Assembly (NCBI GenBank): GCA_021793155.1
Contig: JAJYTF010000005.1
Span: forward strand, 162,195 to 226,194
Direction of reading: 5' to 3'
DNA: 64,000 nucleotides
From: Pseudomonadota bacterium
GTDB lineage: Bacteria; Pseudomonadota; Alphaproteobacteria; Rhodospirillales; Magnetospirillaceae
Under the pieces are notes generated by a model. The model was not told the DNA's origin, made no database searches, and saw only the letters and a program-made list of their open reading frames with translations. Shown piece by piece: positions 1 through 8,551 of the stretch. Numbering within the stretch: the stretch's first letter is position 1; each line of letters begins with the position of its first letter. Made by a program: the position numbers and the translations under genes.

Positions 1-1
1 G

Positions 2-1141
2 GTCAACAGCGGGCTCGGCCATTCCTTCGGCGACAAAATTCTCATCGAAGCCGGCCGCGTGCTGGCCCGTGCGGCACGGAACATGGACGGCTATGTGGCT
101 CGCCTCTATTCCGATGCCTTCGGCCTGGTCCTGCCGGCAGCGGACGAAGCGGCGGGCGAGGCTGCCCTGGCGAAGATTCACACTGCCCTCCACGGCCCGC
201 TCAAGATCAGCGGGCATAAGATCTATTCCTCGGTATCCCTGGGAGGAGCCCTGTACCCGCGCGATGGCGATACCGAGCAGCTTCTGTTCCGCCGCGCCGA
301 TATGGCTTTGCGCAACGCCAAGACCGAAGGCCGCGGCGGAAGCGCCTTTTATGCCAAGGGAATGGGGGAATTGCAGCGCGAGCGCCTAGCCATGGTGTCG
401 CAACTGAACGAAGCCTTCGCCGCCGGGCAGCTCCGCCTGTATTTCCAGCCGCAGGTGCGGCTGGACAGTGGCCGCTACATCGGCGGCGAAGCCCTGCTAC
501 GCTGGCCGACGAACGACGGCGGCTTCATTTCCCCAACTGAATTCATTGCCGCTGCCGAAGACTCGGGACTTATTCACGACATCGGCGATTGGGTGCTGGA
601 GGAAACCTGCCGCTGGTTGAGGCGCTGGTCCGACAGCTGCCGCGGCGGACCCCGCCTAGCCTTCAACATCTCACCCGTCCAGTTCCGCCACCCTGGATTC
701 GCCGAACGCCTGGTGAAGCGGATCAGCGGCGCCGGCGTCGATCCCAGCCTGCTCGAACTGGAGATCACCGAGTCCACCCTGTTCCACGATAGCGACCTGA
801 TCGCCACGCAGCTTCGCGATTTCCGCTCAATCGGGATGCGGGTCGCCGTCGATGACTTCGGCACCGGCTATTCGTCGCTCAGCCGCTTGAAGATGCTGCC
901 CATCGATACATTGAAGATCGATCGCTCCTTCGTCGTCGACATGACGGAAAGCCCCGAGAACCACAGCATCGCCGAAGCCGTGGTCAGGATCGGCCACCTC
1001 CTCGGCAAGGAAGTCGTGGCCGAAGGAGTGGAGACGGTGGCGCAAGCGGAATGCCTGCGGGCCATCGGCTGCGAGTTCGGCCAAGGCTTTCTGTTCTCGC
1101 CGGCAGTGCCGCCCGAGAAATTCGCCGAGATGCTCGAATAA
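2..1141 (+). CDS. GGDEF-like/EAL cyclic-di-GMP phosphodiesterase, 3' part
   Basis: The gene is open to the left edge, so its N-terminus is missing. The first visible residues (about 1-115) are the C-terminal half of a GGDEF domain, but the signature reads YSDAF instead of GGDEF, so this half should not make c-di-GMP. An EAL domain follows from about residue 120. It has the EAL signature (GEALLRW), the catalytic pieces ELEITES, DDFGTGYSS and LKIDRSF, and the late VAEGVE glutamate, so it looks competent to hydrolyse c-di-GMP. Degenerate GGDEF domains in such fusions often act as GTP-sensing regulatory modules; that role is inference here. The stop lies 43 bp before the sensor kinase at 1185, on the same strand, so co-transcription is likely. 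Confidence 0.9.
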   Translation, partial: VNSGLGHSFGDKILIEAGRVLARAARNMDGYVARLYSDAFGLVLPAADEAAGEAALAKIHTALHGPLKISGHKIYSSVSLGGALYPRDGDTEQLLFRRADMALRNAKTEGRGGSAFYAKGMGELQRERLAMVSQLNEAFAAGQLRLYFQPQVRLDSGRYIGGEALLRWPTNDGGFISPTEFIAAAEDSGLIHDIGDWVLEETCRWLRRWSDSCRGGPRLAFNISPVQFRHPGFAERLVKRISGAGVDPSLLELEITESTLFHDSDLIATQLRDFRSIGMRVAVDDFGTGYSSLSRLKMLPIDTLKIDRSFVVDMTESPENHSIAEAVVRIGHLLGKEVVAEGVETVAQAECLRAIGCEFGQGFLFSPAVPPEKFAEMLE

Positions 1142-1184
1142 CCCCGGGCTAGTTTGAGGCTGGCCCGGGCGGTGGAGGTGGCCC

Positions 1185-2474
1185 ATGCCGTTCCAACTCT
1201 TCGGAATTGACGGGCTCAGCCCGCATGGCACATGCCTGCTGTGGTTCAGTTCCCTGTTCTGGACCCATGCGACGGCCGATGCGCTCATCGCACTGGCCTA
1301 TTACTCCATCGGCGTAACGCTGGTGATGATCGCATCGAAGCGCCGGGAGAGCCTGTTCCGTGGGGTAAGCCTGCTGTTCGCCGCCTTCATCCTGGCCTGT
1401 GCCACCAGCCATCTGTTTGAAATCTGGACTTTGTGGCACCCCGACTACGGCGCGCAGGCCGTGGTGAAGATCGTTACTGCGGTGGTCTCGGTGGCAACGG
1501 CCACGATCATGTGGCCCCTGCTTCCCCATCTGGTTTCCTTGCCGAGCATCGCCCAGCTCGAAGCCACCAACGGCGCCCTTAATGCGGAAATCGCCGAACG
1601 CCGGCAGGCCGAGGCGGCTCTGGCTCGCTACGCCAAGGAACTGGAAGAAAGCAACGTCCGCCTCGAAGGAACGCTCCAGCATCTCGACATTGCCCGCCGA
1701 CAGCTGGTGCAAGCCGAGAAAATGGCTTCCCTGGGGGGGCTCGTCGCCGGCATCGCGCATGAGATCAACACCCCGATCGGCAACGGAATTACCATTTCAA
1801 CCAGCCTGACCGAAGTGGTGCGCCGATTCCGCGGCGGCCTCCAGGATGGTGCACTCAAACGCTCTCGGCTCGATTCCTTCACCGATGACGTGGACGAGGC
1901 GGCGCGCCTGTTGACCTCCAATCTAGAAAATGCGGCTGAGCTGGTGCAAAGCTTCAAGCAGGTTGCCGCCGACCAGGCGTCATCACAGCGCCGCCAGTTC
2001 GACCTGCATGAGACCATCGAAGAGGTCGTCGCCACTTTGCGCCCGCGTTTCAAGCGCACCGCCCATACGGTGGAGATCGACATCCACCCCGGTATCCGGA
2101 TGGACAGCTATCCCGGCCCGCTGGGACAGGTGGTGACCAATCTGGTGACCAATTCGCTGGTCCACGCCTTCGGGCAGAGCGACCACGGCCATATCACCCT
2201 GACGGCAAGGCAGCGGGCCGACGGCCGGATCGACATGGTCTATCGCGACGATGGGGTGGGGATACCGCCCGCCGTGCATCATCGCGTCTTCGAGCCGTTT
2301 TTCACCACCCGCCAGGGGCAGGGAGGGACCGGCCTGGGATTGCACGTGGTCTACAACATCGTGACCAACGTGCTGGGCGGGAGCATCTCCCTCGCCCCCG
2401 GGTCGGCGGCCGGCGCCGTCTTCGTTCTTGAGCTGCCGGCGACCGCACCCACCCTGCCACGGGCTACCGGCTGA
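1185..2474 (+). CDS. Ethylene-receptor-like sensor histidine kinase
   Basis: The 429-aa protein starts with three predicted membrane helices (about residues 20-118). D32, Y39, I42, I69, C72 and H76 fall at the same relative spacing as D25, Y32, I35, I62, C65 and H69 of Arabidopsis ETR1, whose Cys/His pair binds Cu(I) and ethylene. The ETR1 proline after the isoleucine is glycine here. A coiled coil (about 122-180) leads straight to a HisKA box with phospho-acceptor H192 (AHEINTP). An ATP-binding domain ends the protein (NSLVHAF, DDGVGI, GTGLGLHV). No GAF or receiver domain is present. SD GGAGGT sits 5 nt before the ATG. The 3' end overlaps the convergent dehydrogenase gene by 11 bp. No response regulator is adjacent, so the output is unknown; the EAL gene just upstream is a candidate partner by position. 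Confidence 0.88.
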   Translation: MPFQLFGIDGLSPHGTCLLWFSSLFWTHATADALIALAYYSIGVTLVMIASKRRESLFRGVSLLFAAFILACATSHLFEIWTLWHPDYGAQAVVKIVTAVVSVATATIMWPLLPHLVSLPSIAQLEATNGALNAEIAERRQAEAALARYAKELEESNVRLEGTLQHLDIARRQLVQAEKMASLGGLVAGIAHEINTPIGNGITISTSLTEVVRRFRGGLQDGALKRSRLDSFTDDVDEAARLLTSNLENAAELVQSFKQVAADQASSQRRQFDLHETIEEVVATLRPRFKRTAHTVEIDIHPGIRMDSYPGPLGQVVTNLVTNSLVHAFGQSDHGHITLTARQRADGRIDMVYRDDGVGIPPAVHHRVFEPFFTTRQGQGGTGLGLHVVYNIVTNVLGGSISLAPGSAAGAVFVLELPATAPTLPRATG

Positions 2475-5235
2475 CCCGATCCAGCAAATAGACGATCGAC
2501 CGGTAGGGTACCCCGGCGTGGTCGGCCAGGCCGATCTCGCAGGTTCGGTTCGACGAATAGCCTGCCTCGGTCCCGGGCGGCACCTGGTCGGCCAGGCGGC
2601 GCAGCGCATGGTCGTTCAGTTCTGGCGTGGTAAACCCCTTGTCGCCGGCGAAGCCGCAGCAACCGACCCCATCCGGCAGCACCACATGGGTGGCGCAGGC
2701 TTTGGCCAGCGCCAGTAACTTGTCGTCGAGGCCCAGTTTGCGCGCCCCACAGTTGACATGGACCAGTACCGGCTGGGGCTGGGGCGTGACAGCCAGGCGG
2801 GGCAACACCCGGTCGTGCAGGAACTCCACCAGATCGAGGACGGCAGGCCCGGCGCCGAGCGCCGTGCGCATGCGCCAGCTGCAGGTGCTCGCATCGGCGA
2901 TGACAGGGATACGCCCCCCGTCCGACGCATCGAGGAGAGCCTGACGCAATTCCTCGGCTTTCGCCTCGGCGGCCTCGGCCAGTCCCTTGCTTTCGAAGGG
3001 CTGCCCGCAGCAAAGCTCGGCCAGCCCGGAAGGCAGGATGACCTTGAAGCCGGCCCGCGCCAGCACCCGCGCCGTAACTGTCGGGAGCGAATCGGATTCC
3101 GGGTCATCTGCCGCCGGCCCCATGGTGCGGGATACGCAGGCCGGGAAATACACGACCGGCTCGGCAGATGGCGCGCTCGCCGGGATCGTCAGGACCTGGG
3201 CGGCGGTCGGCAGGTTGGGGCTCAGCTTCGGCAGGCGGCCAACCACCTTGCCCGCCGCCCGGGCGACCGAGAGGCCGGCCCGCGCCGCCGCAAGGACGCT
3301 GCCGTAATGGCCGGCGGTCCAATCGCCTACGGCCTTGGCCAAGGGGCCATGCCGCCGCCCCCGAAGGGCTTTGGTCAGCACCCCGGTTTCGATTCCGACC
3401 GGACAAGCCATAGCGCAAAGGCCACAAGCGGCGCAGGTGTCGATGCCCTGGTAGTCATAGAGTCGGCGCCACTCCGCCGCATCCTCGCCGGCGGCGGCGC
3501 GCCGCGAGATTTCACGCCAGCCGACGATACGTTGCCGGGGGGACAGGGTCAGTTGGTGCGATGGGCACATTCGCTCGCAGAACCCACATTCGATGCAGGC
3601 GTCGACCAGCGGGTCCGCCGGCGGCAACGGCTTCAGGTTTTCCAGATGGGCCCGCGGATTGACATCGAGAATGACACCGGGATTAAGCAGCGCCAACGGG
3701 TCGAGCAGCCGCTTGACCGACCACATCAACTCGGTAGCCTCCCGTCCCCACTCCATCTCGACGAAGGGAGCCATGTTCCGGCCAGTACCGTGTTCGGCTT
3801 TTAGCGAGCCGTCATATTTTTCCACCACCAGCCTGCAGATGTCGTCCATGAAGCGGGCATACCGGTCGACCTCGGCGGCATGGCCGAAATCCTGGGTGAA
3901 GACGAAATGCAGGTTTCCGTCCAGGGCGTGGCCGAAGATGATCGCCTCGTCATAGCCGTGCTTGGCGAAAAGCGCCTGTAGATCCAGGGTGGCGGCGGCC
4001 AGATCTTCGATACGGAAGGCGACATCCTCGATGATGACCGTGCAGCCCACGGGCCGCACGGCGCCCACCGCCGGCAACAGGCCTTTGCGGATCTTCCACA
4101 ACGCACCGGTCGCGGCCGGATCAGAAGTGAACGCGGGCGGAAACAAGGTGCTGACACCCGCCAGCAGGGCATTGATCGCGGCGAGGTTTCGCGCCAGCCC
4201 CGCCTCGTCGTCGGCGCGCGTCTCGACCAGCAACGCGGCGACCCCTTCGGGCAGCCCGTTGATTTCCTCGGGCATGCCCGGCTTGCCTTCGACCGAACGC
4301 AGGGCGGCGCGGTCCATCAGTTCCACCGCGGCAACCGGCGTCGCCTTGAGCAGCGCCACGCTGCGGCAGGCCTCGCCGATGTCGGGAAACACCAGCAGCC
4401 CACTCGCTTTGGCCGCCTGCTCGGCGACGGTGCGGAAGGTGATCTCGGCGATGAAGCCGAGAGTGCCTTCCGAGCCGATCAGCAGGTGCTGCAGGATGTC
4501 AACCGGATCGGTGAAATCCACCAGGGCGTTGAGGCTGTAGCCGGTGGTGTTCTTGATGGCGAACTTCCGCCGGATGCGTTGGGCAAGGGCGGCGTCGGCG
4601 CGCACCCCTGCCGCCAGTTTCTCCAGCCCGGACAGCAATTCACCGTGCGAGCGGCGAAAGGCCACGACACTGCCCGGATCGCCGCTGTCCACCAGCGTGC
4701 CGTCGGCGAGGATGAAGCGCATCGACAACAGCGTCTGATAGCTGTTGTCCGAGGTGCCGCAGCACATGCCCGAAGCATTGTTGGCGGCAATGCCGCCGAT
4801 CTTGCAGGAGTCGATCGAGGCCGGGTCCGGCCCGATCTTGCGGGCAAAAGCGGCAAGCCGGCGGTTGGCCTCGGCACCGATCACGCCTGGCTGCAGGCGG
4901 ATGGCGGCGGCGCCCTTGTCCACCACGATACGGTTCCAGCCGTCGCCCAAAACCATCAACACGGAATCGGTGACCGCCTGGCCGGACAGAGATGTACCGG
5001 CGGCCCGAAAGGTCACTGGAGCCCCGTGACGCCGGCAGCTGGCCAGAACCCTGGCGACCTCGGGCTCACTATCCACCTTGACCACCACCTGCGGGATCAG
5101 CCGGTAGAAGCTGGCATCGGTGCCGTAGGCAAGTCGGCGCAAAGGATCGGTGATCAGCCGCTCAGCGGGAATGAAGCGCGCCATCTCCTGGCGCAGCACG
5201 TCATAGTCGGGCGTCCGGTTTTGGATAAGATTCAT
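2464..5235 (-). CDS. FAD/Fe-S D-lactate dehydrogenase (Dld-II type)
   Basis: This 923-aa single-chain oxidoreductase joins a GlcD/Dld-like FAD half to a LldE/GlpC-like iron-sulfur half. A PCMH-type FAD domain occupies about residues 40-215 (RAAGTSLSGQAV, then a Gly/Asn-rich cofactor loop), followed by an FAD-oxidase C-terminal domain to about 520. Two [4Fe-4S] ferredoxin motifs follow, CIECGFCERMCP near 545 and CAACGLCAMACPVG near 600. Two cysteine-rich CCG motifs come last (CCGQPF near 745 and CCGFAGDKGF near 860). This architecture and length match the quinone-linked D-lactate dehydrogenase Dld-II of Shewanella and relatives; another 2-hydroxy acid cannot be excluded. It would feed electrons from the cytoplasmic membrane face into the quinone pool. 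The start is divergent from the gene at 5375, with a shared intergenic promoter region. Confidence 0.85.
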   Translation of the reverse strand: MNLIQNRTPDYDVLRQEMARFIPAERLITDPLRRLAYGTDASFYRLIPQVVVKVDSEPEVARVLASCRRHGAPVTFRAAGTSLSGQAVTDSVLMVLGDGWNRIVVDKGAAAIRLQPGVIGAEANRRLAAFARKIGPDPASIDSCKIGGIAANNASGMCCGTSDNSYQTLLSMRFILADGTLVDSGDPGSVVAFRRSHGELLSGLEKLAAGVRADAALAQRIRRKFAIKNTTGYSLNALVDFTDPVDILQHLLIGSEGTLGFIAEITFRTVAEQAAKASGLLVFPDIGEACRSVALLKATPVAAVELMDRAALRSVEGKPGMPEEINGLPEGVAALLVETRADDEAGLARNLAAINALLAGVSTLFPPAFTSDPAATGALWKIRKGLLPAVGAVRPVGCTVIIEDVAFRIEDLAAATLDLQALFAKHGYDEAIIFGHALDGNLHFVFTQDFGHAAEVDRYARFMDDICRLVVEKYDGSLKAEHGTGRNMAPFVEMEWGREATELMWSVKRLLDPLALLNPGVILDVNPRAHLENLKPLPPADPLVDACIECGFCERMCPSHQLTLSPRQRIVGWREISRRAAAGEDAAEWRRLYDYQGIDTCAACGLCAMACPVGIETGVLTKALRGRRHGPLAKAVGDWTAGHYGSVLAAARAGLSVARAAGKVVGRLPKLSPNLPTAAQVLTIPASAPSAEPVVYFPACVSRTMGPAADDPESDSLPTVTARVLARAGFKVILPSGLAELCCGQPFESKGLAEAAEAKAEELRQALLDASDGGRIPVIADASTCSWRMRTALGAGPAVLDLVEFLHDRVLPRLAVTPQPQPVLVHVNCGARKLGLDDKLLALAKACATHVVLPDGVGCCGFAGDKGFTTPELNDHALRRLADQVPPGTEAGYSSNRTCEIGLADHAGVPYRSIVYLLDRVSR

Positions 5236-5374
5236 GACAGTCTCTTTTTGATTGGTAATATATTCTTACCACGAATTCCCCCGGAGTCAAAGCCCTGCCG
5301 GTTCCAGGGATTGCGCCGCCCCTGTATTTCACACAGCCTTGCCGGACAATATGACTCGGCCATATGATGGTGCC

Positions 5375-7822
5375 ATGGACAAGGAACGCCGCACCATCGG
5401 CATATACGTGGTTCTTGCGGTGGTTGGCTGGTCGGCATTGGTCTCGGCCTCGCTGTCCTGGAACCTGCATCGGGCGCGGGACGCGGCCTACGCTTTGGCG
5501 CGCAACGAAGCCGCAAGCTCTATCAACAAGGATCTGGCACTGAGACGGTGGGCGGCTTCCCACGGCGGCGTCTACGTGCCCATCGACGAGGCGACCCCAC
5601 CCAACCCGTATCTTGACGTCCCCAATCGCGAAATCGACGGCCCTGACGGGAGTACGCTGACCCTGATGAATTCCACCTACATCCTGCGCCAGATGCAGCA
5701 AGCCTTTGCGCAAGATGCCGGGGTCAGGGTCCGCATCACCAGCCTGCGCCCGATCAATCCGATCAATGCTCCCGACCCGTGGGAAAGGCGGGCACTCGAA
5801 CGGATCGAACAAACGCCGGCACTCGACGAGATATCCGAAGCTACCGAGATCGACGCCAAACCCCATATTCGCATGCTGCGCGCCATGCGCGTCGAGAGTA
5901 CCTGCCTGAAATGCCATGCCCGGCACGGTTACCGCCTGGGCGACGTGCGCGGCGGCATCAGCGTTACAGTGGCCATGGAGCCCTTCTTCAGCCAGTTGGA
6001 GACCGATAACCAGGCCATCCTGGGATCCCACGGCGGCGCGTGGATCCTGGGACTGGCCGGCATCATTTTTTTTGACCGCCGGGCGCGCCGGCGCCTGGTG
6101 GAACGGGCGGAGGCCGAGGAGCGTTTGCAGCAACTTGCCCATTACGACCCGTTGACCCAGCTTCCTAATCGCCTTCTGCTGGCCGATCGCCTGGCCCAGG
6201 CGATCGCCCAGGCGCGGCGCAACAATGCGCTGCTGGTGATCGGCTTTCTCGACCTCGATGGCTTCAAAACCGTCAATGACAGCCTGGGGCATGGCGTCGG
6301 CGACCGCCTGTTGGTCGAGGTCGCCGACCGCCTGAAAGGCTTCATTCGGGGCGGTGATACCATCGCTCGGCTGGGCGGCGACGAATTCGTCCTGGTCCTG
6401 GGCGGCCTCGACTCGCTTCAGGAATGCGACAGCGTCCTCAATCGGGTGCTTGGCGCTATCGCCGCCCCGTACACGGTCGATGGAAGAAACCTGAAGCTCT
6501 CAGCCAGCATTGGCGTGACTTTGTGCCCGAGCGACGGGAGCGACCCCGAGACGCTGATCCGCCACGCCGATCAGGCCATGTACTCGGCCAAACAGGCCGG
6601 CCGCAACCGCTACCATCTATTCGACGCGGAAAGCGACCGACAGGTTCATGCTCACCGCGAGGCCTATGCCCGTATTGCCGCGGCCCTCGACCAGAATCAG
6701 TTCCGCCTTTACTACCAGCCGAAGGTCGACATGCGCACCGGCCAAGTGCTCGGCGCCGAAGGGTTGATCCGCTGGCAACACCCGGATCGGGGGCTGCTTC
6801 CGCCGGCCGAATTCCTCCCGCTGGTCAACGAAGGCAATCTCGCCGTTCCCGTCGGCGAGTGGGTCATCGATAGCGCGCTGCGCCAATTGCTCGCCTGGCG
6901 CGAGGCCGGCCTCGACCTCAGGCTCAGTGTCAACGTCGCGGCCCGCCATCTTCAATACGGCGACTTCATCCTGCGCCTGGAGCGCATCGTCGCGCCCTAC
7001 GCGGAGGATCTTGTCCGCCGGCTGGAATTCGAGGTCCTGGAGACGGCGGCGCTGGAGAACGTTTCGAACATTGCCCAACTGATCCAGGGCTGCCAGCGGC
7101 TGGGGATCGACTTTGCCCTCGACGACTTCGGCACAGGCTATTCGTCCCTGAGCTGCCTCAAGCGGCTGCCGGCCCGCACCTTGAAGATCGACCAAAGCTT
7201 CGTCCACAGCATGCTGGTGGACATGGAAGCCCTGGCCATCGTCGAAGGCGTCATCAGCCTCGGTCGCGCCTTCCGCCGGGACGTCATTGCCGAAGGCGTG
7301 GAGTCCCCGGAACACGGCCTGGTTCTAATCCAGCTCGGCTGCAACCTGGCCCAGGGCTATGCCATAGCCAAGCCAATGCCGGCAGAAAAGCTGGCGGAAT
7401 GGATCAGCTCCTGGACGCCCGATCGGCGCTGGCTGGATGCCGGCCTGCAGCCCCTGCCGCGCGAGGATCTTCCGTTACTGGCGATGGAAATGGAGCATCG
7501 CAACTGGATGGAGGCCATGCTGACCTGGCTGCAATCGGCCGATCAGGGCGCCGGTGGCCTGCCCCAGCTCGATCCTCATTCCTGTCGCTTCGGTCGCTGG
7601 TACGAAGGAGCGGGGCGCGAGCGCTACAGCCAATTGCCATGCTTCAGGGCCCTTCGGCCCAGGCATGAACGACTCCACCGGCTGTCCATGGAACTGGCCG
7701 AGTTGAGCGGCGCGGGGCGGATCGACGAGGCGCGTTCCCGCATCGGCGAACTGATACAGGCCCGGGACCACCTGCTGCATTCCCTCGAAGAATTGAAGCA
7801 GGTCGTTCTCAGGCAGCCGTAA
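5375..7822 (+). CDS. Haem-binding DUF3365-GGDEF-EAL-CZB cyclic-di-GMP enzyme
   Basis: The 815-aa protein has a membrane helix at about residues 8-30. A periplasmic Tll0287-like (DUF3365) domain with a c-type haem motif C177-L-K-C-H181 follows, then a second helix near 218-233. A GGDEF domain comes next with an intact RLGGDEF active site. The EAL domain reads EGL (GAEGLIRW) but keeps DDFGTGYSS and LKIDQSF. The last ~110 residues form a CZB zinc-binding domain (HRNW, CRFGRWYEG, RHERLH). The protein therefore seems to combine redox or ligand sensing at haem, zinc sensing, and opposing c-di-GMP synthesis and breakdown. I chose the ATG at 5375, just before the first helix; in-frame ATGs at 5351 and 5252 would only add a poorly conserved stretch. 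Confidence 0.85.
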   Translation: MDKERRTIGIYVVLAVVGWSALVSASLSWNLHRARDAAYALARNEAASSINKDLALRRWAASHGGVYVPIDEATPPNPYLDVPNREIDGPDGSTLTLMNSTYILRQMQQAFAQDAGVRVRITSLRPINPINAPDPWERRALERIEQTPALDEISEATEIDAKPHIRMLRAMRVESTCLKCHARHGYRLGDVRGGISVTVAMEPFFSQLETDNQAILGSHGGAWILGLAGIIFFDRRARRRLVERAEAEERLQQLAHYDPLTQLPNRLLLADRLAQAIAQARRNNALLVIGFLDLDGFKTVNDSLGHGVGDRLLVEVADRLKGFIRGGDTIARLGGDEFVLVLGGLDSLQECDSVLNRVLGAIAAPYTVDGRNLKLSASIGVTLCPSDGSDPETLIRHADQAMYSAKQAGRNRYHLFDAESDRQVHAHREAYARIAAALDQNQFRLYYQPKVDMRTGQVLGAEGLIRWQHPDRGLLPPAEFLPLVNEGNLAVPVGEWVIDSALRQLLAWREAGLDLRLSVNVAARHLQYGDFILRLERIVAPYAEDLVRRLEFEVLETAALENVSNIAQLIQGCQRLGIDFALDDFGTGYSSLSCLKRLPARTLKIDQSFVHSMLVDMEALAIVEGVISLGRAFRRDVIAEGVESPEHGLVLIQLGCNLAQGYAIAKPMPAEKLAEWISSWTPDRRWLDAGLQPLPREDLPLLAMEMEHRNWMEAMLTWLQSADQGAGGLPQLDPHSCRFGRWYEGAGRERYSQLPCFRALRPRHERLHRLSMELAELSGAGRIDEARSRIGELIQARDHLLHSLEELKQVVLRQP

Positions 7823-7869
7823 AGCCCAGTCATCCCCCTTGCGTATTTTCGCTGGGAAACATTTGCGGT

Positions 7870-7890
7870 AACGTATTAGCAAAATACGTT
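7870..7890. promoter_or_regulatory. Inverted repeat upstream of the tsdBA-like genes
   Basis: A perfect 8-bp inverted repeat (AACGTATT, 5-bp spacer, AATACGTT) lies 28 bp before the start of the diheme cytochrome gene. A related CGTATTTT copy sits at 7842-7849. No T-run follows, so an operator is more likely than a terminator for the preceding gene. The binding protein is unknown. Confidence 0.45.
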
Positions 7891-7918
7891 TTATCGGCGA
7901 TTGAGCGGGACGTCACGA

Positions 7919-8551
7919 ATGGCGGCAGGCTGGATCAAAGGGGTGATGGTCATCATGATCGCCATCCTGACCGCCGTCGACTGCCGGGCGGAGGTCACCG
8001 GACGGCTGTTGTTCGAACGGGGCATGCCCGGAATGCGGGCCTGTGCCGACTGCCACGGCAAGGACGGCGCGGGCGGAAATGATGGCCGGTACCCAAAAAT
8101 TGGTGGCCAGTTCGACGCCTATCTGGCCAAGCAGCTTGAGGATTTTCGCAGCGGCGCCCGTCACAGCCTGGTCATGACGCCGATTGTCGGCCGGTTGAGC
8201 CCGGGCCAGATCCGCAGCCTCGTCGCCTACGTGGCAGCATTGGAGCCCGTGCCAGCCCCGACCGCGGAGGGCGACGCGTTAGGCCGGGAACTCGCAACCC
8301 ATGGCAAATGGTCAGCCGGCGTTGCGCCTTGCGACAAATGCCATGGCTCCGGCGGAGCGGGGGTTCCGCCGCATTTCCCGGCGCTGGCCGGCCAGCGCAT
8401 CGGCTATACCATGTGGATGTTCGAGGCATTCCGCAGCGGCGCGCGGCGAAACGATCCGCTGGGCCTGATGCAGCACGTGGCGAAGCACCTTTCGGAAAGC
8501 GAAGTGGCGGCGGTTGCCCGCCATTACCAGGCACAAGGGCAAGGCCGATGA
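7919..8551 (+). CDS. tsdB: Diheme cytochrome c, TsdB-like electron carrier
   Basis: The 210-aa exported protein starts with a signal peptide (about residues 1-25). It contains two cytochrome c folds with haem motifs CADCH and CDKCH, like cytochrome c4. Each half ends in a methionine-bearing segment that could supply the sixth ligand. The last four bases overlap the start of the TsdA-like gene, so the two are translationally coupled. In several bacteria a diheme cytochrome TsdB is encoded beside, or fused to, thiosulfate dehydrogenase and carries its electrons; that role is assigned here by context. I prefer the ATG at 7919, which has a purine-rich GAGCGGGA 8 nt upstream, over a TTG at 7901. 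Confidence 0.75.
   Translation: MAAGWIKGVMVIMIAILTAVDCRAEVTGRLLFERGMPGMRACADCHGKDGAGGNDGRYPKIGGQFDAYLAKQLEDFRSGARHSLVMTPIVGRLSPGQIRSLVAYVAALEPVPAPTAEGDALGRELATHGKWSAGVAPCDKCHGSGGAGVPPHFPALAGQRIGYTMWMFEAFRSGARRNDPLGLMQHVAKHLSESEVAAVARHYQAQGQGR

Noticed and set aside
7842..7890. The inverted repeat before tsdB read as a terminator of the GGDEF-EAL gene
   Set aside because: No T-run follows on either strand, and its distance to tsdB fits an operator better.
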